A DNA stretch of 64,000 nucleotides from Variovorax dokdonensis (GTDB lineage: Bacteria > Pseudomonadota > Gammaproteobacteria > Burkholderiales > Burkholderiaceae_C), in NCBI RefSeq assembly GCF_030316895.1, contig NZ_JASZYV010000005.1, positions 62,001 through 126,000 of the forward strand, given 5' to 3'. Position numbers and translations under genes: made by a program. Position 1 is the first letter of the stretch. The number at the start of each line of letters is the position of its first letter. The notes below the pieces were generated by a model. The model ran no database searches, was not told the origin of the DNA, and saw nothing but the letters and a program-made list of their open reading frames with translations. This document shows, in pieces, positions 42,898 to 51,686 of the stretch.

Positions 42898-43863
42898 CTA
42901 TGCGTCGCCGACGTCATCTTCGTCTGCATCGCCTTGCGCCTTGCGAATCGCCAGCGCACGCTGATAGAGCTCGTTGCGGCCCGCGCCGCTGATCTGGGCG
43001 GCCAGCCGCACGGCGGTCTTGAGCGGCAGTTCGTCCATCAACAGGCTCAACACCGCTTCCCCCTGGCCAGCATCTTCCGCATCGGTGGGCAGGGCGTGCA
43101 GCACCAGCGCGAACTCGCCTCGCGTCCGTTGCCCATCGGCGGCGAGCCAGCCAGGCAGGTCCTGCGCGGGCAGGGTGACAATCTCCTCGAACTGCTTGGT
43201 CAGCTCGCGGCCCAGCGTCAGGCCGCGACTGCCCAGCACCGCCAACGCCGTGGCCAGTGCCTCGATGCGATGCGGCGCTTCCAGCAGCACCACGGCCCGC
43301 TTCTCGGTGCGCAGGCGGTCGACCGCCGAGGCCCGCTCGCCCGATTTGGTCGGCAGGAAGCCCTCGAAGACGAAGGCGCCCGATGCACCGCCGACCAGTC
43401 CCGCCGCGCTGAGCAGGCAGGTGATGCTGCTGGCGCCCGGCAATGGCAGCACGCGGTGCCCGGCCGCGCGCACCGCATCGGCCAGGCGTGCGCCAGGGTC
43501 GCTGACGCCGGGCGTGCCGGCGTCGCTCACATAGGCCACGCGTTCGCCGTCGGCCAGGCGCTGGATCACGGCCTGTGCAGCCTCGGCTTCGTTGTGCTGA
43601 TGCACGGCGAGCAACGACGCGCCTGCGCGCCGCTCGACGCCGAAGGCCCGCAGCATGCCTTGCGTATGGCGGGTGTCCTCGCAGGCAATCGTGTCTGCCA
43701 GTTCGAGCACATGCAGCGCGCGCAGCGTGACATCTGCCAGATTGCCGATCGGCGTGGCCACGACATAGAGCGTGCCCTGCGGATAATTCTGCGAGCCCGC
43801 GGCTTCGCGGGCGGCCTGCAGTGCGCTGCGAAACGAAGCGGAGACGACGGCGGGTTGAATCAA
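42898..43863 (-). CDS. rsmI: 16S rRNA 2'-O-methyltransferase RsmI
   Basis: A 321-residue SAM-dependent methylase modifying C1402 of 16S rRNA. Tetrapyrrole-methylase fold motifs are TLYVVATPIGNLADVTLRAL, ACEDTRHT, YVSDAGTPGVSDPG (SAM), and PGASSITCLLSAAGLVG. The C-terminal domain ends in QISGAGRNELYQRAL. The start is taken as TTG 43863, with GGAG about 10 bases upstream; earlier codons belong to the divergent yraN region and no ATG lies near the conserved N terminus. It is divergent from yraN, only 33 bp apart. Confidence 0.92.
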   Translation of the reverse strand: MIQPAVVSASFRSALQAAREAAGSQNYPQGTLYVVATPIGNLADVTLRALHVLELADTIACEDTRHTQGMLRAFGVERRAGASLLAVHQHNEAEAAQAVIQRLADGERVAYVSDAGTPGVSDPGARLADAVRAAGHRVLPLPGASSITCLLSAAGLVGGASGAFVFEGFLPTKSGERASAVDRLRTEKRAVVLLEAPHRIEALATALAVLGSRGLTLGRELTKQFEEIVTLPAQDLPGWLAADGQRTRGEFALVLHALPTDAEDAGQGEAVLSLLMDELPLKTAVRLAAQISGAGRNELYQRALAIRKAQGDADEDDVGDA

Positions 43864-43896
43864 GGTGAGCGTTCTCCGAAGGGACGGGACAACGAG

Positions 43897-44307
43897 ATGA
43901 AGACAGGGAGCAAAACCGAGCGGGGCACGACCATCGCCGGCACCACCACCAAGCAGCGCGGCGACGCTGCCGAACAGGCCGCGCTGGATTACCTCTGCGC
44001 GCACGGCCTGGAGCCGGTCGCGCGCAATTATCGGACCCCGGGCCGCGGCGGCGGCGAAATCGATCTGGTCATGCACGAGCCTGCGAGCGGCACGCTGGTG
44101 TTCGTCGAGGTGCGCCAGCGCAGCGGGGCCATGCATGGCGGGGCAGGGGCAAGCATCACGGGAATCAAGCAGCGGCGCATCATCTTCGCGGCGCGGCATT
44201 TCATCTCGCGCATGCGCGCGCCGCCGCCTTGCCGCTTCGATGTCGTGCTGGTGCAAGAGCGCATCGAATGGCTGCGCGCCGCTTTCGATGCCGGTCAGGG
44301 TGCATGA
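43897..44307 (+). CDS. yraN: YraN family protein (UPF0102)
   Basis: A 136-residue endonuclease-like protein. The core has TKQRGDAAEQAALDYLCAHGLEPVARNYRTPGRGGGEIDLVM (split into helix and strand) and FVEVRQRS, the PD-(D/E)xK-type motif of the family. Its function is unproven; it is always near rsmI and diaA. The N-terminal 18 residues are extra relative to E. coli. Divergent from rsmI with a 33-bp gap that must hold promoters for both or overlap their leaders. Confidence 0.9.
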   Translation: MKTGSKTERGTTIAGTTTKQRGDAAEQAALDYLCAHGLEPVARNYRTPGRGGGEIDLVMHEPASGTLVFVEVRQRSGAMHGGAGASITGIKQRRIIFAARHFISRMRAPPPCRFDVVLVQERIEWLRAAFDAGQGA

Positions 44308-44340
44308 ACATTCGCGGCACCGCTATCATGCCGGGCCATC

Positions 44341-44934
44341 ATGCTCGAGCAACGCATACAGCAGCATTTCATCGACAGCGCTGACCTCGAGTTCCAGGCT
44401 GGACCGGCGCTGAGCAAGCCCATCACGCAGGCGGTGCAGGCACTGCTCGCGTGCGTCACCAGCGGCGGCAAGGTCATCGCATGCGGCGCAGGCGCCTCTG
44501 GCCTGCTGGCTGCTCACTTCGTCGCTCACTTCGTCGGGCGCTTCGAACGCGAGCGGCCCGGCCTGGCCGCCCTGCTGCTGCCTGGCGATGCCGACGATCC
44601 GCAGGCCGATCAGGCCGACGCAGCCAACCCGGAACGATTTGCGCGCCAGGTGCGAGCCCTGGGCGAGGCCGGCGACGTGCTGCTGGCCATCAGCCCAAGC
44701 GGCGACTCGGCTGCCGTGCTGGCGGCCGCGCAGGCGGCCCACGAACGCGAGATGACGGTGCTGGCCTTGTTGGGCGGGCAGGGTGGTGCGCTCGCCAAGG
44801 CGCTGCGCGAGACGGACGTGCAGGTGCTCGTTCCGAACGATCGAATCGCTCGTATCCACGAAGTGCATCTTCTTGCGCTGCATTGCCTTTGCGATGGCGT
44901 GGACGCCCAATTGCTTGGCGAGCAGGAAAGCTGA
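44341..44934 (+). CDS. diaA: SIS-domain protein, DiaA/GmhA-like
   Basis: A 197-residue SIS-domain protein. The sugar-phosphate-binding segments are SGGKVIACGAGASGLLAAHFVAHFVGRFERERPG and LLAISPSGDSAAVLAAAQAA; IARIHEVHLLALHCLCDGVD ends the fold. The gene order rsmI//yraN-diaA-dolP matches the E. coli yra locus, so it is probably the DnaA-binding initiator associating protein rather than a heptose isomerase; the sequence alone does not separate the two. Starts 33 bp after yraN. Confidence 0.88.
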   Translation: MLEQRIQQHFIDSADLEFQAGPALSKPITQAVQALLACVTSGGKVIACGAGASGLLAAHFVAHFVGRFERERPGLAALLLPGDADDPQADQADAANPERFARQVRALGEAGDVLLAISPSGDSAAVLAAAQAAHEREMTVLALLGGQGGALAKALRETDVQVLVPNDRIARIHEVHLLALHCLCDGVDAQLLGEQES

Positions 44935-45017
44935 GCCGCAACGGCGTGTGCGCCTACCGGCCCGCGCCTGACCCGTGGGCTAAACTTTCGCGCCATGTTC
45001 TTTCAGGAAGGAACTTC

Positions 45018-45761
45018 ATGAAGAAGAAAGCCGCTTTCGTCGCGCAGCGTTCGATCATCACTCTTGCCGCTGGCGCAGCGCTCGCGCTGGCGCTCGGAGG
45101 CTGCGTGCCGCTGGTCGTGGGCGGAGCGGCGGTCGGCGCTGGCATGGTGGCAACGGACAGGCGCAGCTCCGGTGCCCAGCTGGACGACACCAACATCGAA
45201 GTGCGTGGCGCAGCCCGCATCCGCGACATCGCCAACGACAACATGAACGTGACGGTGATCAGCTTCAACCGCCAGGTGCTGCTGACCGGCACGGTGGCCA
45301 GCGAGGCGGACCGTCGCCGCGCCGAGGAAGTGGTCAGCCAGGTGGACAACGTCCGCAAGGTCTACAACGAGGTGGTGGTCGGCACGGGCAGCTCGATCAT
45401 GGATCGATCCAACGACACCTACATCACCAGCAAGGTGAAGGCGCAACTGGTGAGCCAGAGCGACATCTTCGCCAACAACTTCAAGGTGGTGACCGAGCGC
45501 GGCGTGGTCTACCTGATGGGCATCGCCACCCGCGCCGAAACCGATCGCGCCACCGAGATCGCGCGCAGCGTCGACGGCGTGCAGAAGGTTGTGCGGATCG
45601 TCGAGATCGTGAGTGCGTCGGAGCTGGGCACGACCACCGGTGGCACCGGTGCGGCGCCTGCTGGCAGCTCGTCGTCGAGCGTTCCTCTGCCGCCGATGGC
45701 GCCGCTGCCGCCTGCCGGCACGCCCGCTGGCGGCGGCGCCACCACGTCGCCGGTGCGCTGA
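45018..45761 (+). CDS. dolP: BON-domain outer-membrane lipoprotein (DolP/YraP)
   Basis: A 247-residue lipoprotein (lipobox LGGC, Cys29). It contains two BON domains: about 60-115 (NMNVTVISFNRQVLLTGTVASEADRRRAEEVV) and about 130-200 (FKVVTERGVVYLMGIATRAE). Afterwards comes a Ser/Pro/Gly-rich tail to 247, longer than in E. coli DolP. The family binds anionic phospholipids and guards outer-membrane integrity. AGGAAGGA precedes ATG 45018. It ends the yra-type cluster. Confidence 0.92.
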   Translation: MKKKAAFVAQRSIITLAAGAALALALGGCVPLVVGGAAVGAGMVATDRRSSGAQLDDTNIEVRGAARIRDIANDNMNVTVISFNRQVLLTGTVASEADRRRAEEVVSQVDNVRKVYNEVVVGTGSSIMDRSNDTYITSKVKAQLVSQSDIFANNFKVVTERGVVYLMGIATRAETDRATEIARSVDGVQKVVRIVEIVSASELGTTTGGTGAAPAGSSSSSVPLPPMAPLPPAGTPAGGGATTSPVR

Positions 45762-45798
45762 TCCCTCGCCGGCTCGGGGCGGCTGTGCCGCCCGGCCC

Positions 45799-46728
45799 TC
45801 AGCGCTTGGTGCGCAAGCGCGTGATGAGGCTCGACGTGTCCCAGCGCTGGCCGCCCGCGCGCTGGACGTCCCCGTAGAACTGGTCGACCACGGCCGTCAC
45901 CGGAAGGGCCGAGCCGTTGCGGCGGGCTTCGTCCAGGCACAGGCCCAGGTCCTTGCGCATCCAGTCGACGGCGAATCCGAAGTCGAACTTGCCTTCGACC
46001 ATCGTCTTGCCACGGTTGTCCATCTGCCAGCTTTGCGCGGCGCCCTTGCCGATCACGTCGAGCACGGCGTTCATGTCCAGGCCGGCGTTCTGGCCGAAGG
46101 CCACTGCTTCCGACAAGCCCTGCACCAGCCCGGCGATCGCGATCTGGTTGACCATCTTGGCCAGCTGGCCACTGCCGCTGGCGCCCAACAGGGTGACGGC
46201 CCGCGCAAAGCATTCAGCCGCTGGCTTCATGGTCGCAAAGGCGGTGGCGTCGCCGCCGCACATGACGGTCAGCACGCCGTTCTGGGCGCCTGCCTGCCCG
46301 CCGGACACGGGGGCATCGATGAACTGCAGGCCAGCCTGCTGTGCGGCAGCGGCCAGTTCGCGCGCCACCTCGGCCGAGGCGGTGGTGTGATCGACGAAGA
46401 TCGCGCCCGGCTTCATGCCCGCGAAGGCGCCGTCGCTGCCCAAGGTGACGGAACGCAGATCGTCGTCGTTGCCGACGCAGCAGAACACGATGTCTGCGCC
46501 CGCTGCGGCTTCACGTGGTGTGGCGGCGCGGCCTGGCGAGGTTGCCGCGTCGGCGAACTCGGCGCACCAGTCGGCAGCCTTGGCCGCCGTGCGGTTGTAG
46601 ACCGTGACGCCATGCCCGGCGCGCGCCAGATGGCCCGCCATGGGCCAGCCCATCACGCCCAGCCCGAGAAAGGCGACCTTGCGGCTCGGAGTCGGTGTGT
46701 AGCTCTTGGTTTGGATGCTGTTGCTCAT
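45799..46728 (-). CDS. NAD(P)-dependent beta-hydroxyacid dehydrogenase family protein
   Basis: A 309-residue 6-phosphogluconate/3-hydroxyisobutyrate dehydrogenase family enzyme. Rossmann motif KVAFLGLGVMGWPMAGHLARAGH is near residue 15. The substrate-loop FIDAPVSGGQAGAQNG and the catalytic Lys in GQLAKMVNQIAIAG are present. Likely substrates are a short beta-hydroxyacid or tartronate semialdehyde; the exact one is not readable. ATG 46728 (MSNSIQT) is favoured over an upstream start that lies in the neighbouring gene's end. Confidence 0.9.
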   Translation of the reverse strand: MSNSIQTKSYTPTPSRKVAFLGLGVMGWPMAGHLARAGHGVTVYNRTAAKAADWCAEFADAATSPGRAATPREAAAGADIVFCCVGNDDDLRSVTLGSDGAFAGMKPGAIFVDHTTASAEVARELAAAAQQAGLQFIDAPVSGGQAGAQNGVLTVMCGGDATAFATMKPAAECFARAVTLLGASGSGQLAKMVNQIAIAGLVQGLSEAVAFGQNAGLDMNAVLDVIGKGAAQSWQMDNRGKTMVEGKFDFGFAVDWMRKDLGLCLDEARRNGSALPVTAVVDQFYGDVQRAGGQRWDTSSLITRLRTKR

Positions 46729-46738
46729 GCGCGCGAGC

Positions 46739-47713
46739 TTAGCGCGCCGGCAGTACCTGGGTGACGGCAAAGCCGCGTTGACCCAGCAGGTTCACCAGCC
46801 CGTTAGGTCCGACCATGTGCAGTGCGCCGACGGCCGCAAACACGCGCCGGCCCTTCTCATGCTGCGCGGCAATGCCGTCGGCCAGGTGCGGGTTGCGCTC
46901 GTCGAGCAGGCTTTTCCATTGCGCCTTCTCAAGCGCGGTGTTCAGGCAGTCGCACCATTGCTCGTAGCTGGAGAGGCGCTGCAGGTTGCTGTCCGACCAC
47001 AGGCGAGCCAACTCGAGCATCTGGCTTCGCATCTCGCCGCTTTCCAGTTGCTGCATGAACTGGTCGAGCATTTCGCCTTCTTCCCGGGTCGTGGCGGGAA
47101 CGAGCGCGGCGTATTGGCGGCTGGCCGTTTCCAGCGCCACCACGGGCACGAGGGCCTTGCGGGCCGTCACCGCGAGGATGACGTCCGCGCCGAAGTCCGC
47201 ATACAGGCCGTCGGCGCGCGCCGACAGGCCTGCCAGCGTGGTGGCCTGCAGAATCGGCGACAGCTTCTGGATGCCGTTGTCCGGCCCGTCGACGCAAGCG
47301 GCCTTGCGCAGCGCCGCCAACCGCTTCGAGCGCTCCGGCGTCATCACCTTGACGCGGCGCTGGGGGTCTCCGCTGGACATCAGCGGCTGCAAGGACTCGC
47401 TGTCGAGCACGTCGAGTTCCAGGGCCAGGGTGTCGCTTTGCTGAAGGGCACTGCTGGTTTTCGGGCCGGGCACCACCCAGGGCGCTCGGCCCAGGTGCAG
47501 GGTGCCGTAGAGCCAGGAGGCGTGGCCGTCCTTCTCGATCCGCCACAGAAAGCCGCGGTCCTGCGGGTGTTGCGTGGCTTCCTGCACGACAGCCGGTGTC
47601 AACACCGTCTGGGGCAGTGGCGGGCAGGCGGGCGTCGCGGCCGACGCAGTGCCGTGGCCGAGCGCCCAGCCAATGGCCAGCAGGGCCACCGTTCGGCGGA
47701 TGTGGCGCGCCAT
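46739..47713 (-). CDS. TraB/GumN family protein with signal peptide
   Basis: A 324-residue exported protein (MARHIRRTVALLAIGWALGHGTASAA signal). The family landmarks are WLYGTLHLGRA (GTxH metal/active motif) near residue 65 and FAAVGALHMVGPNGLVNLLGQRGF (the second GxxH motif) near the C terminus. Proposed activity is metalloprotease-like (haem-lyase/Tiki-type fold), unproven in bacteria. Start ATG 47713 is chosen for the signal peptide. It lies between pilU and the dehydrogenase. Confidence 0.85.
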   Translation of the reverse strand: MARHIRRTVALLAIGWALGHGTASAATPACPPLPQTVLTPAVVQEATQHPQDRGFLWRIEKDGHASWLYGTLHLGRAPWVVPGPKTSSALQQSDTLALELDVLDSESLQPLMSSGDPQRRVKVMTPERSKRLAALRKAACVDGPDNGIQKLSPILQATTLAGLSARADGLYADFGADVILAVTARKALVPVVALETASRQYAALVPATTREEGEMLDQFMQQLESGEMRSQMLELARLWSDSNLQRLSSYEQWCDCLNTALEKAQWKSLLDERNPHLADGIAAQHEKGRRVFAAVGALHMVGPNGLVNLLGQRGFAVTQVLPAR

Positions 47714-47748
47714 CGCTTGTTGCGCCAGGCCCAGTTGCCGCGTCGGCG

Positions 47749-48885
47749 TCAGACGATGGTGAAGTGCTCGGTCCCGGCCGACAGGTCGGTCTGGCGGGCG
47801 CGCTGGCTGTTGAGCTTGATCTGCAGTCGCAGGTCGTTGGCCGAATCGGCGTAGCGGATGGCTTCTTCGAAGCCGATCGCGTGGTTCTCGAACAGATCGT
47901 AAAGCGCCTGGTCGAAGGTCTGCATGCCCAGGTTGCGGCTCTTCTTCATGATCTCCTTGATCTCGCCCACCTCGCCCTTGAGGATGAGGTCGGAGATCAG
48001 CGGGGTGTTCAAGAGAATCTCGACCGCCGCCACGCGCCCGCGACCATCCTCGGTCGGTACCAGGCGCTGCGACACCAGCGAACGCAGGTTGAGCGACAAA
48101 TCCATCAGCAACTGCGCGCGCCGCTCTTCGGGGAAGAAGTTGATGATCCGGTCCAGCGCCTGGTTGGCGCTGTTGGCGTGCAGGGTGGCCATGCACAGGT
48201 GGCCGGTTTCCGCGAAGGCGACGGCATGCTCCATGGTCTCGCGGTCGCGGATCTCGCCCATCAGGATCACGTCGGGCGCCTGGCGCAGCGTGTTCTTCAG
48301 CGCCGCTTCCCAGCTTTCGGTGTCGATGCCCACTTCGCGCTGCGTGACGACGCAGTTCTTGTGCGGGTGCACGAATTCCACGGGGTCTTCGACCGTGACG
48401 ATGTGGCCCTGCGAATTCTCGTTGCGCCAGTCGATCATGGCCGCCAGCGTGGTCGACTTGCCCGAGCCGGTGGCGCCCACCAGGATGCACAGGCCGCGCT
48501 TGGTCATCGCCACGTCCTTGAGCACCTGCGGCATGTTCAGCGCGTCGATGGTCGGCAGCGTGGCCGGAATCGTACGCAGGACCATGCCCACCTTGCCCTG
48601 TTGCACGAAGGCATTCACCCGGAAGCGCCCGATGCCCGTCGGCGAGATGGCGAAGTTGCACTCCTTGGTGCGCTCGAACTCCGCCATCTGGCGATCGTTC
48701 ATCACCGAGCGTGTGAGGGCCAGCGTGTGCTGGGCGCCCAACGGCTGTTGCGACACCTTGGTCACCTTGCCGTCGACCTTGATGGCGGGCGGAAAGTCCG
48801 CCGTGATGAACAAGTCGCTGCCCTTGCGGCTGACCATCAGCTTGAGCAAATCGTTGATGAACTGGCTGGCCTGATCGCGTTCCAT
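47749..48885 (-). CDS. pilU: Type IV pilus retraction ATPase PilU
   Basis: A 378-residue secretion-type ATPase that helps PilT depolymerise the pilus. Motifs: Walker A GATGSGKST, Asp box DPVEFVHPHKN, Walker B LMGEIRDRETM and His box TLHANSANQALDR. It lacks PilT's AIRNLI motif, having TPLISDLI, which identifies PilU. The C-terminal extension (QIKLNSQRARQTD) is PilU-like. AGGAG is 5 bases before ATG 48885. It follows pilT by 35 bp. Confidence 0.96.
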   Translation of the reverse strand: MERDQASQFINDLLKLMVSRKGSDLFITADFPPAIKVDGKVTKVSQQPLGAQHTLALTRSVMNDRQMAEFERTKECNFAISPTGIGRFRVNAFVQQGKVGMVLRTIPATLPTIDALNMPQVLKDVAMTKRGLCILVGATGSGKSTTLAAMIDWRNENSQGHIVTVEDPVEFVHPHKNCVVTQREVGIDTESWEAALKNTLRQAPDVILMGEIRDRETMEHAVAFAETGHLCMATLHANSANQALDRIINFFPEERRAQLLMDLSLNLRSLVSQRLVPTEDGRGRVAAVEILLNTPLISDLILKGEVGEIKEIMKKSRNLGMQTFDQALYDLFENHAIGFEEAIRYADSANDLRLQIKLNSQRARQTDLSAGTEHFTIV

Positions 48886-48920
48886 GACAACTCCTAGTTA
48901 CTTAAGGCTTCACCAAACAG

Positions 48921-49964
48921 TCATCCAGGGAAGTTCTCCGGAATCTTGGCCTTCGACCGTGCTTCTGCCGCCGAGATCACATTGCGACGCACCAGGTCCG
49001 TGAGGTTCTGGTCGAGCGTCTGCATGCCCTGGCCGCTGCCGGTCTGGATCGACGAATACATCTGTGCGACCTTCGCTTCGCGGATCAGGTTGCGGATGGC
49101 AGGGGTGCCCAGCATGATTTCGTGCGCCGCCACGCGGCCCTGGCCGTCCTTGGTCTTGCACAGCGTCTGCGAGATCACCGCTTGCAGCGATTCCGACAGC
49201 ATGGCCCGGATCATTTCCTTCTCCTCGCCGGGGAAGACGTCGATGATCCGGTCGATGGTCTTGGCGGCGCTGGACGTGTGCAGCGTGCCGAACACCAAGT
49301 GGCCGGTTTCCGCGGCCGTCATGGCCAGGCGGATGGTTTCCAGGTCGCGCAATTCGCCCACCAGGATGGCGTCCGGGTCTTCGCGAAGCGCCGAGCGCAG
49401 CGCGTTCGCGAACGACAGCGTCATCGGCCCGACCTCGCGCTGATTGATCAGGCACTTCTTGGAGTCATGCACGAACTCGATCGGATCCTCCACCGTGAGG
49501 ATGTGGCCGTATTCGGTCTCGTTGAGGTAGTTGATCATCGCCGCCAGCGTGGTCGACTTGCCCGAGCCGGTCGGGCCGGTCACCAGCACGAGGCCGCGTG
49601 GCTTGAGGGCCAGATCGCCGAAGATCTTGGGGGCGTTGAGCTGCTCCAGCGTGAGGATCTTCGACGGAATGGTCCGGAACACGGCCGCAGCGCCGCGCGC
49701 CTGGTTGAACGCGTTGACGCGAAAGCGCGCCAGGCCGTCGATCTCGAAGGAGAAGTCGACTTCGAGGAACTCTTCGTAGTGCTTGCGGTGGGTGTCGCTC
49801 ATGATGTCGTACACCATGGCGTGCACCGCCTTGTGATCGAGCGGCTCGACGTTGATGCGCCGCACGTCGCCGTGCACGCGGATCATGGGCGGAAGACCGG
49901 CCGAAAGGTGCAGGTCCGATGCCTTGTTCTTGACGCTGAAAGCGAGCAGTTGGGTAATGTCCAC
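48921..49964 (-). CDS. pilT: Type IV pilus retraction ATPase PilT
   Basis: A 347-residue twitching-motility motor. Walker A GPTGSGKST, Asp box DPIEFVHDSKK, Walker B LVGELRDLETI and His box TLHTSSAAKTIDR are intact. The AIRNLIREAK motif diagnostic of PilT is present near residue 288. The start is GTG 49964 (MDITQLLAFSVKNKASDLHL), with AGGGG 5 bases upstream. It is transcribed divergently from the PLP-homeostasis gene, 72 bp away; that gap must hold its promoter. This pairing of pilT with yggS is common in proteobacteria. Confidence 0.97.
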   Translation of the reverse strand: MDITQLLAFSVKNKASDLHLSAGLPPMIRVHGDVRRINVEPLDHKAVHAMVYDIMSDTHRKHYEEFLEVDFSFEIDGLARFRVNAFNQARGAAAVFRTIPSKILTLEQLNAPKIFGDLALKPRGLVLVTGPTGSGKSTTLAAMINYLNETEYGHILTVEDPIEFVHDSKKCLINQREVGPMTLSFANALRSALREDPDAILVGELRDLETIRLAMTAAETGHLVFGTLHTSSAAKTIDRIIDVFPGEEKEMIRAMLSESLQAVISQTLCKTKDGQGRVAAHEIMLGTPAIRNLIREAKVAQMYSSIQTGSGQGMQTLDQNLTDLVRRNVISAAEARSKAKIPENFPG

Positions 49965-50036
49965 GAAGCCCCTCGACTCGAAGAATTGACGTCAGGCTAA
50001 AGTCTTAGTGACGTTTTGATACGAATTTGAACGATT

Positions 50037-50723
50037 ATGACGACGATCGCGTCCAATCTCCAGCAAGTACACGAAAGGATCGTGACTGCCTGCACGGCAG
50101 CAGGCCGCGATCCGCAGAGTGTGCGCCTGTTGGCGGTCTCCAAGACGTTTCCGGCGCAAGCGTTGCGTGCGGCCCACGCTGCGGGCCAGAGCGCCTTCGG
50201 CGAGAACTACGTGCAGGAGGCCGAAACCAAGATCCTGGCCTTGACCGATCTGCGCGCGCAACTGGAATGGCATTGCATCGGCCCGCTGCAAAGCAACAAG
50301 ACGCGCGTGGTGGCCGAGCATTTCGACTGGGTGCACAGCGTCGACCGACTCAAGATCGCCCAGCGGCTGTCGGACCAGCGCACGCCCAGCCTGCCACCCC
50401 TTCAAGTCTGCCTGCAGATCAACGTGGATGGCGGGGCCAACAAGTCGGGCGTTCCGCCGGCCGAGGCGCTGGAACTGGCGCGCGCGGTGGCTGCCCTGCC
50501 GAACCTGCGCCTGCGAGGCCTGATGGCCATCCCCGAGCCGGCCGAAGGCTTCGATGCGCAAAAGCAACTCTTTTTGCGTGCCAGAGCCGTCTACGACGAA
50601 TTGCGAGACGCCGGCCTGGCGCTGGATACCCTGTCGATGGGCATGAGCGCCGACCTGGAAGCGGCCATTGCCGCCGGCAGCACGATGGTGCGGGTGGGAA
50701 CGGCCATCTTCGGCGCCCGCTGA
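50037..50723 (+). CDS. yggS: PLP-binding homeostasis protein (YggS/PLPBP)
   Basis: A 228-residue alanine-racemase-fold protein binding pyridoxal phosphate. Lys36 in LLAVSKTFPA forms the Schiff base; the phosphate-binding GMSADLEAAIAAGSTMVRVGTAIFG end is typical. It keeps vitamin B6 pools balanced and has no known catalytic reaction. Starts at ATG 50037, divergent from pilT. The 129-bp gap after it holds the hairpin ggcccgaacgggcc without a T-run, which is not enough to call a terminator. Confidence 0.93.
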   Translation: MTTIASNLQQVHERIVTACTAAGRDPQSVRLLAVSKTFPAQALRAAHAAGQSAFGENYVQEAETKILALTDLRAQLEWHCIGPLQSNKTRVVAEHFDWVHSVDRLKIAQRLSDQRTPSLPPLQVCLQINVDGGANKSGVPPAEALELARAVAALPNLRLRGLMAIPEPAEGFDAQKQLFLRARAVYDELRDAGLALDTLSMGMSADLEAAIAAGSTMVRVGTAIFGAR

Positions 50724-50852
50724 GCCCCGTCCAACTGGGCGCCCCAAGGCCCGAACGGGCCGCTGTCCGACACGTGTCGCTGCGGCAGGCCGACGCCGCG
50801 CGCGGCCTTCTGACGGTGCAATGGGCACGATGATCCCCAAAGAGATCCTTCG

Positions 50853-51545
50853 ATGACCACACACCTGACCCGCCGAAGCCCCGTTGCCCTTCGAGCAGCG
50901 GCTGCCGTCGCCGCGCTGGGCATGCTCGCCGCTTGCGGCACCAGCAAGGAAGAGCGGCTTGCCGCCTATCAGCCCGAGAAGTTCTCATCGACCAATGCGC
51001 ATTCGCGCAGCTTTCCCGCCAGCGAGGCAAAGACGTGCGAAGCCGCGCGGCGGGCCATGCTGAGCCAGGGCTACCAGGTCAAGGCAGCCACCGGCGAGGA
51101 GGTCAGTGGCAACAAGAGCTTCCAGCCCGATCCCGAGGTGCACATGGAGGTGCAACTGCGCGTGGTCTGCGCGCCCGAAGCCAAGGCCGCAAAGGCCGCC
51201 ACGAGCGATCAGAAGCAGTCCAGCACCGCCTTCGTGAGCGCACTGCAGGACCGCTACGGCATCAAGAAGGTGAACAACTCGGCCAGCGTGGGGGTGGGCG
51301 TGCTCGGATCGTTCTCGTTGCCGTACTCGTCGAGCGAGGACGCGATGGTCAAACTCGCCAGCGAAACGGTGTCGGACGAACAGTTCTACGACCGTTTCTA
51401 CGCGCTGATGGACCGCTACCTCACGGTGGAAGGCCCCGATCCGGAGCCGCCCAAGCCGCTTGCAGCCCGCACGGACGCCAATGCCAAGGAAACGGCGAGT
51501 GGCGCGCCGGCGGAGGCGGGCGCGAGTTCGCAAAGCAAGCCATAG
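50853..51545 (+). CDS. DUF2242 lipoprotein (copy 1)
   Basis: A 230-residue lipoprotein (GMLAAC lipobox, Cys28) of the DUF2242 family. The conserved blocks are KTCEAARRAMLSQGYQV, FQPDPEVHMEVQLRVVC, and FVSALQDRYGIKKVNNSASVGVGVLGSFSLPYSS, then DEQFYDRFYALMDRYL. Function unknown; outer-membrane or periplasmic location is inferred. The C-terminal 30 residues are variable and disorder-prone. A paralogue follows 141 bp downstream. Confidence 0.85.
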   Translation: MTTHLTRRSPVALRAAAAVAALGMLAACGTSKEERLAAYQPEKFSSTNAHSRSFPASEAKTCEAARRAMLSQGYQVKAATGEEVSGNKSFQPDPEVHMEVQLRVVCAPEAKAAKAATSDQKQSSTAFVSALQDRYGIKKVNNSASVGVGVLGSFSLPYSSSEDAMVKLASETVSDEQFYDRFYALMDRYLTVEGPDPEPPKPLAARTDANAKETASGAPAEAGASSQSKP

Positions 51546-51652
51546 CGGCAATTCGCCAGTTCGACGACCCATAGCGTTCCTGCCTCGCGAGCGGCACGCG
51601 AAATCGCGGCTGCCGCGGAACACGCGCGCCGATCCGGACTCACAGCACAAGG

Positions 51653-51669
51653 CCGGTCGTACCGACCGG
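51653..51669. promoter_or_regulatory. Short perfect hairpin upstream of DUF2242 copy 2
   Basis: Arms ccggtcg and cgaccgg with loop tac, 18 bp before the ATG at 51687. It has no T-run so is unlikely to be a terminator; an operator or leader structure is possible. Confidence 0.35.
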
Positions 51670-51686
51670 GTTAGCATTTGAGTCCG

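Noticed and set aside
50751..50768. Terminator after yggS (ggcccgaacgggcc hairpin)
   Set aside because: Stem of 5 bp with no T-run; not enough to call.
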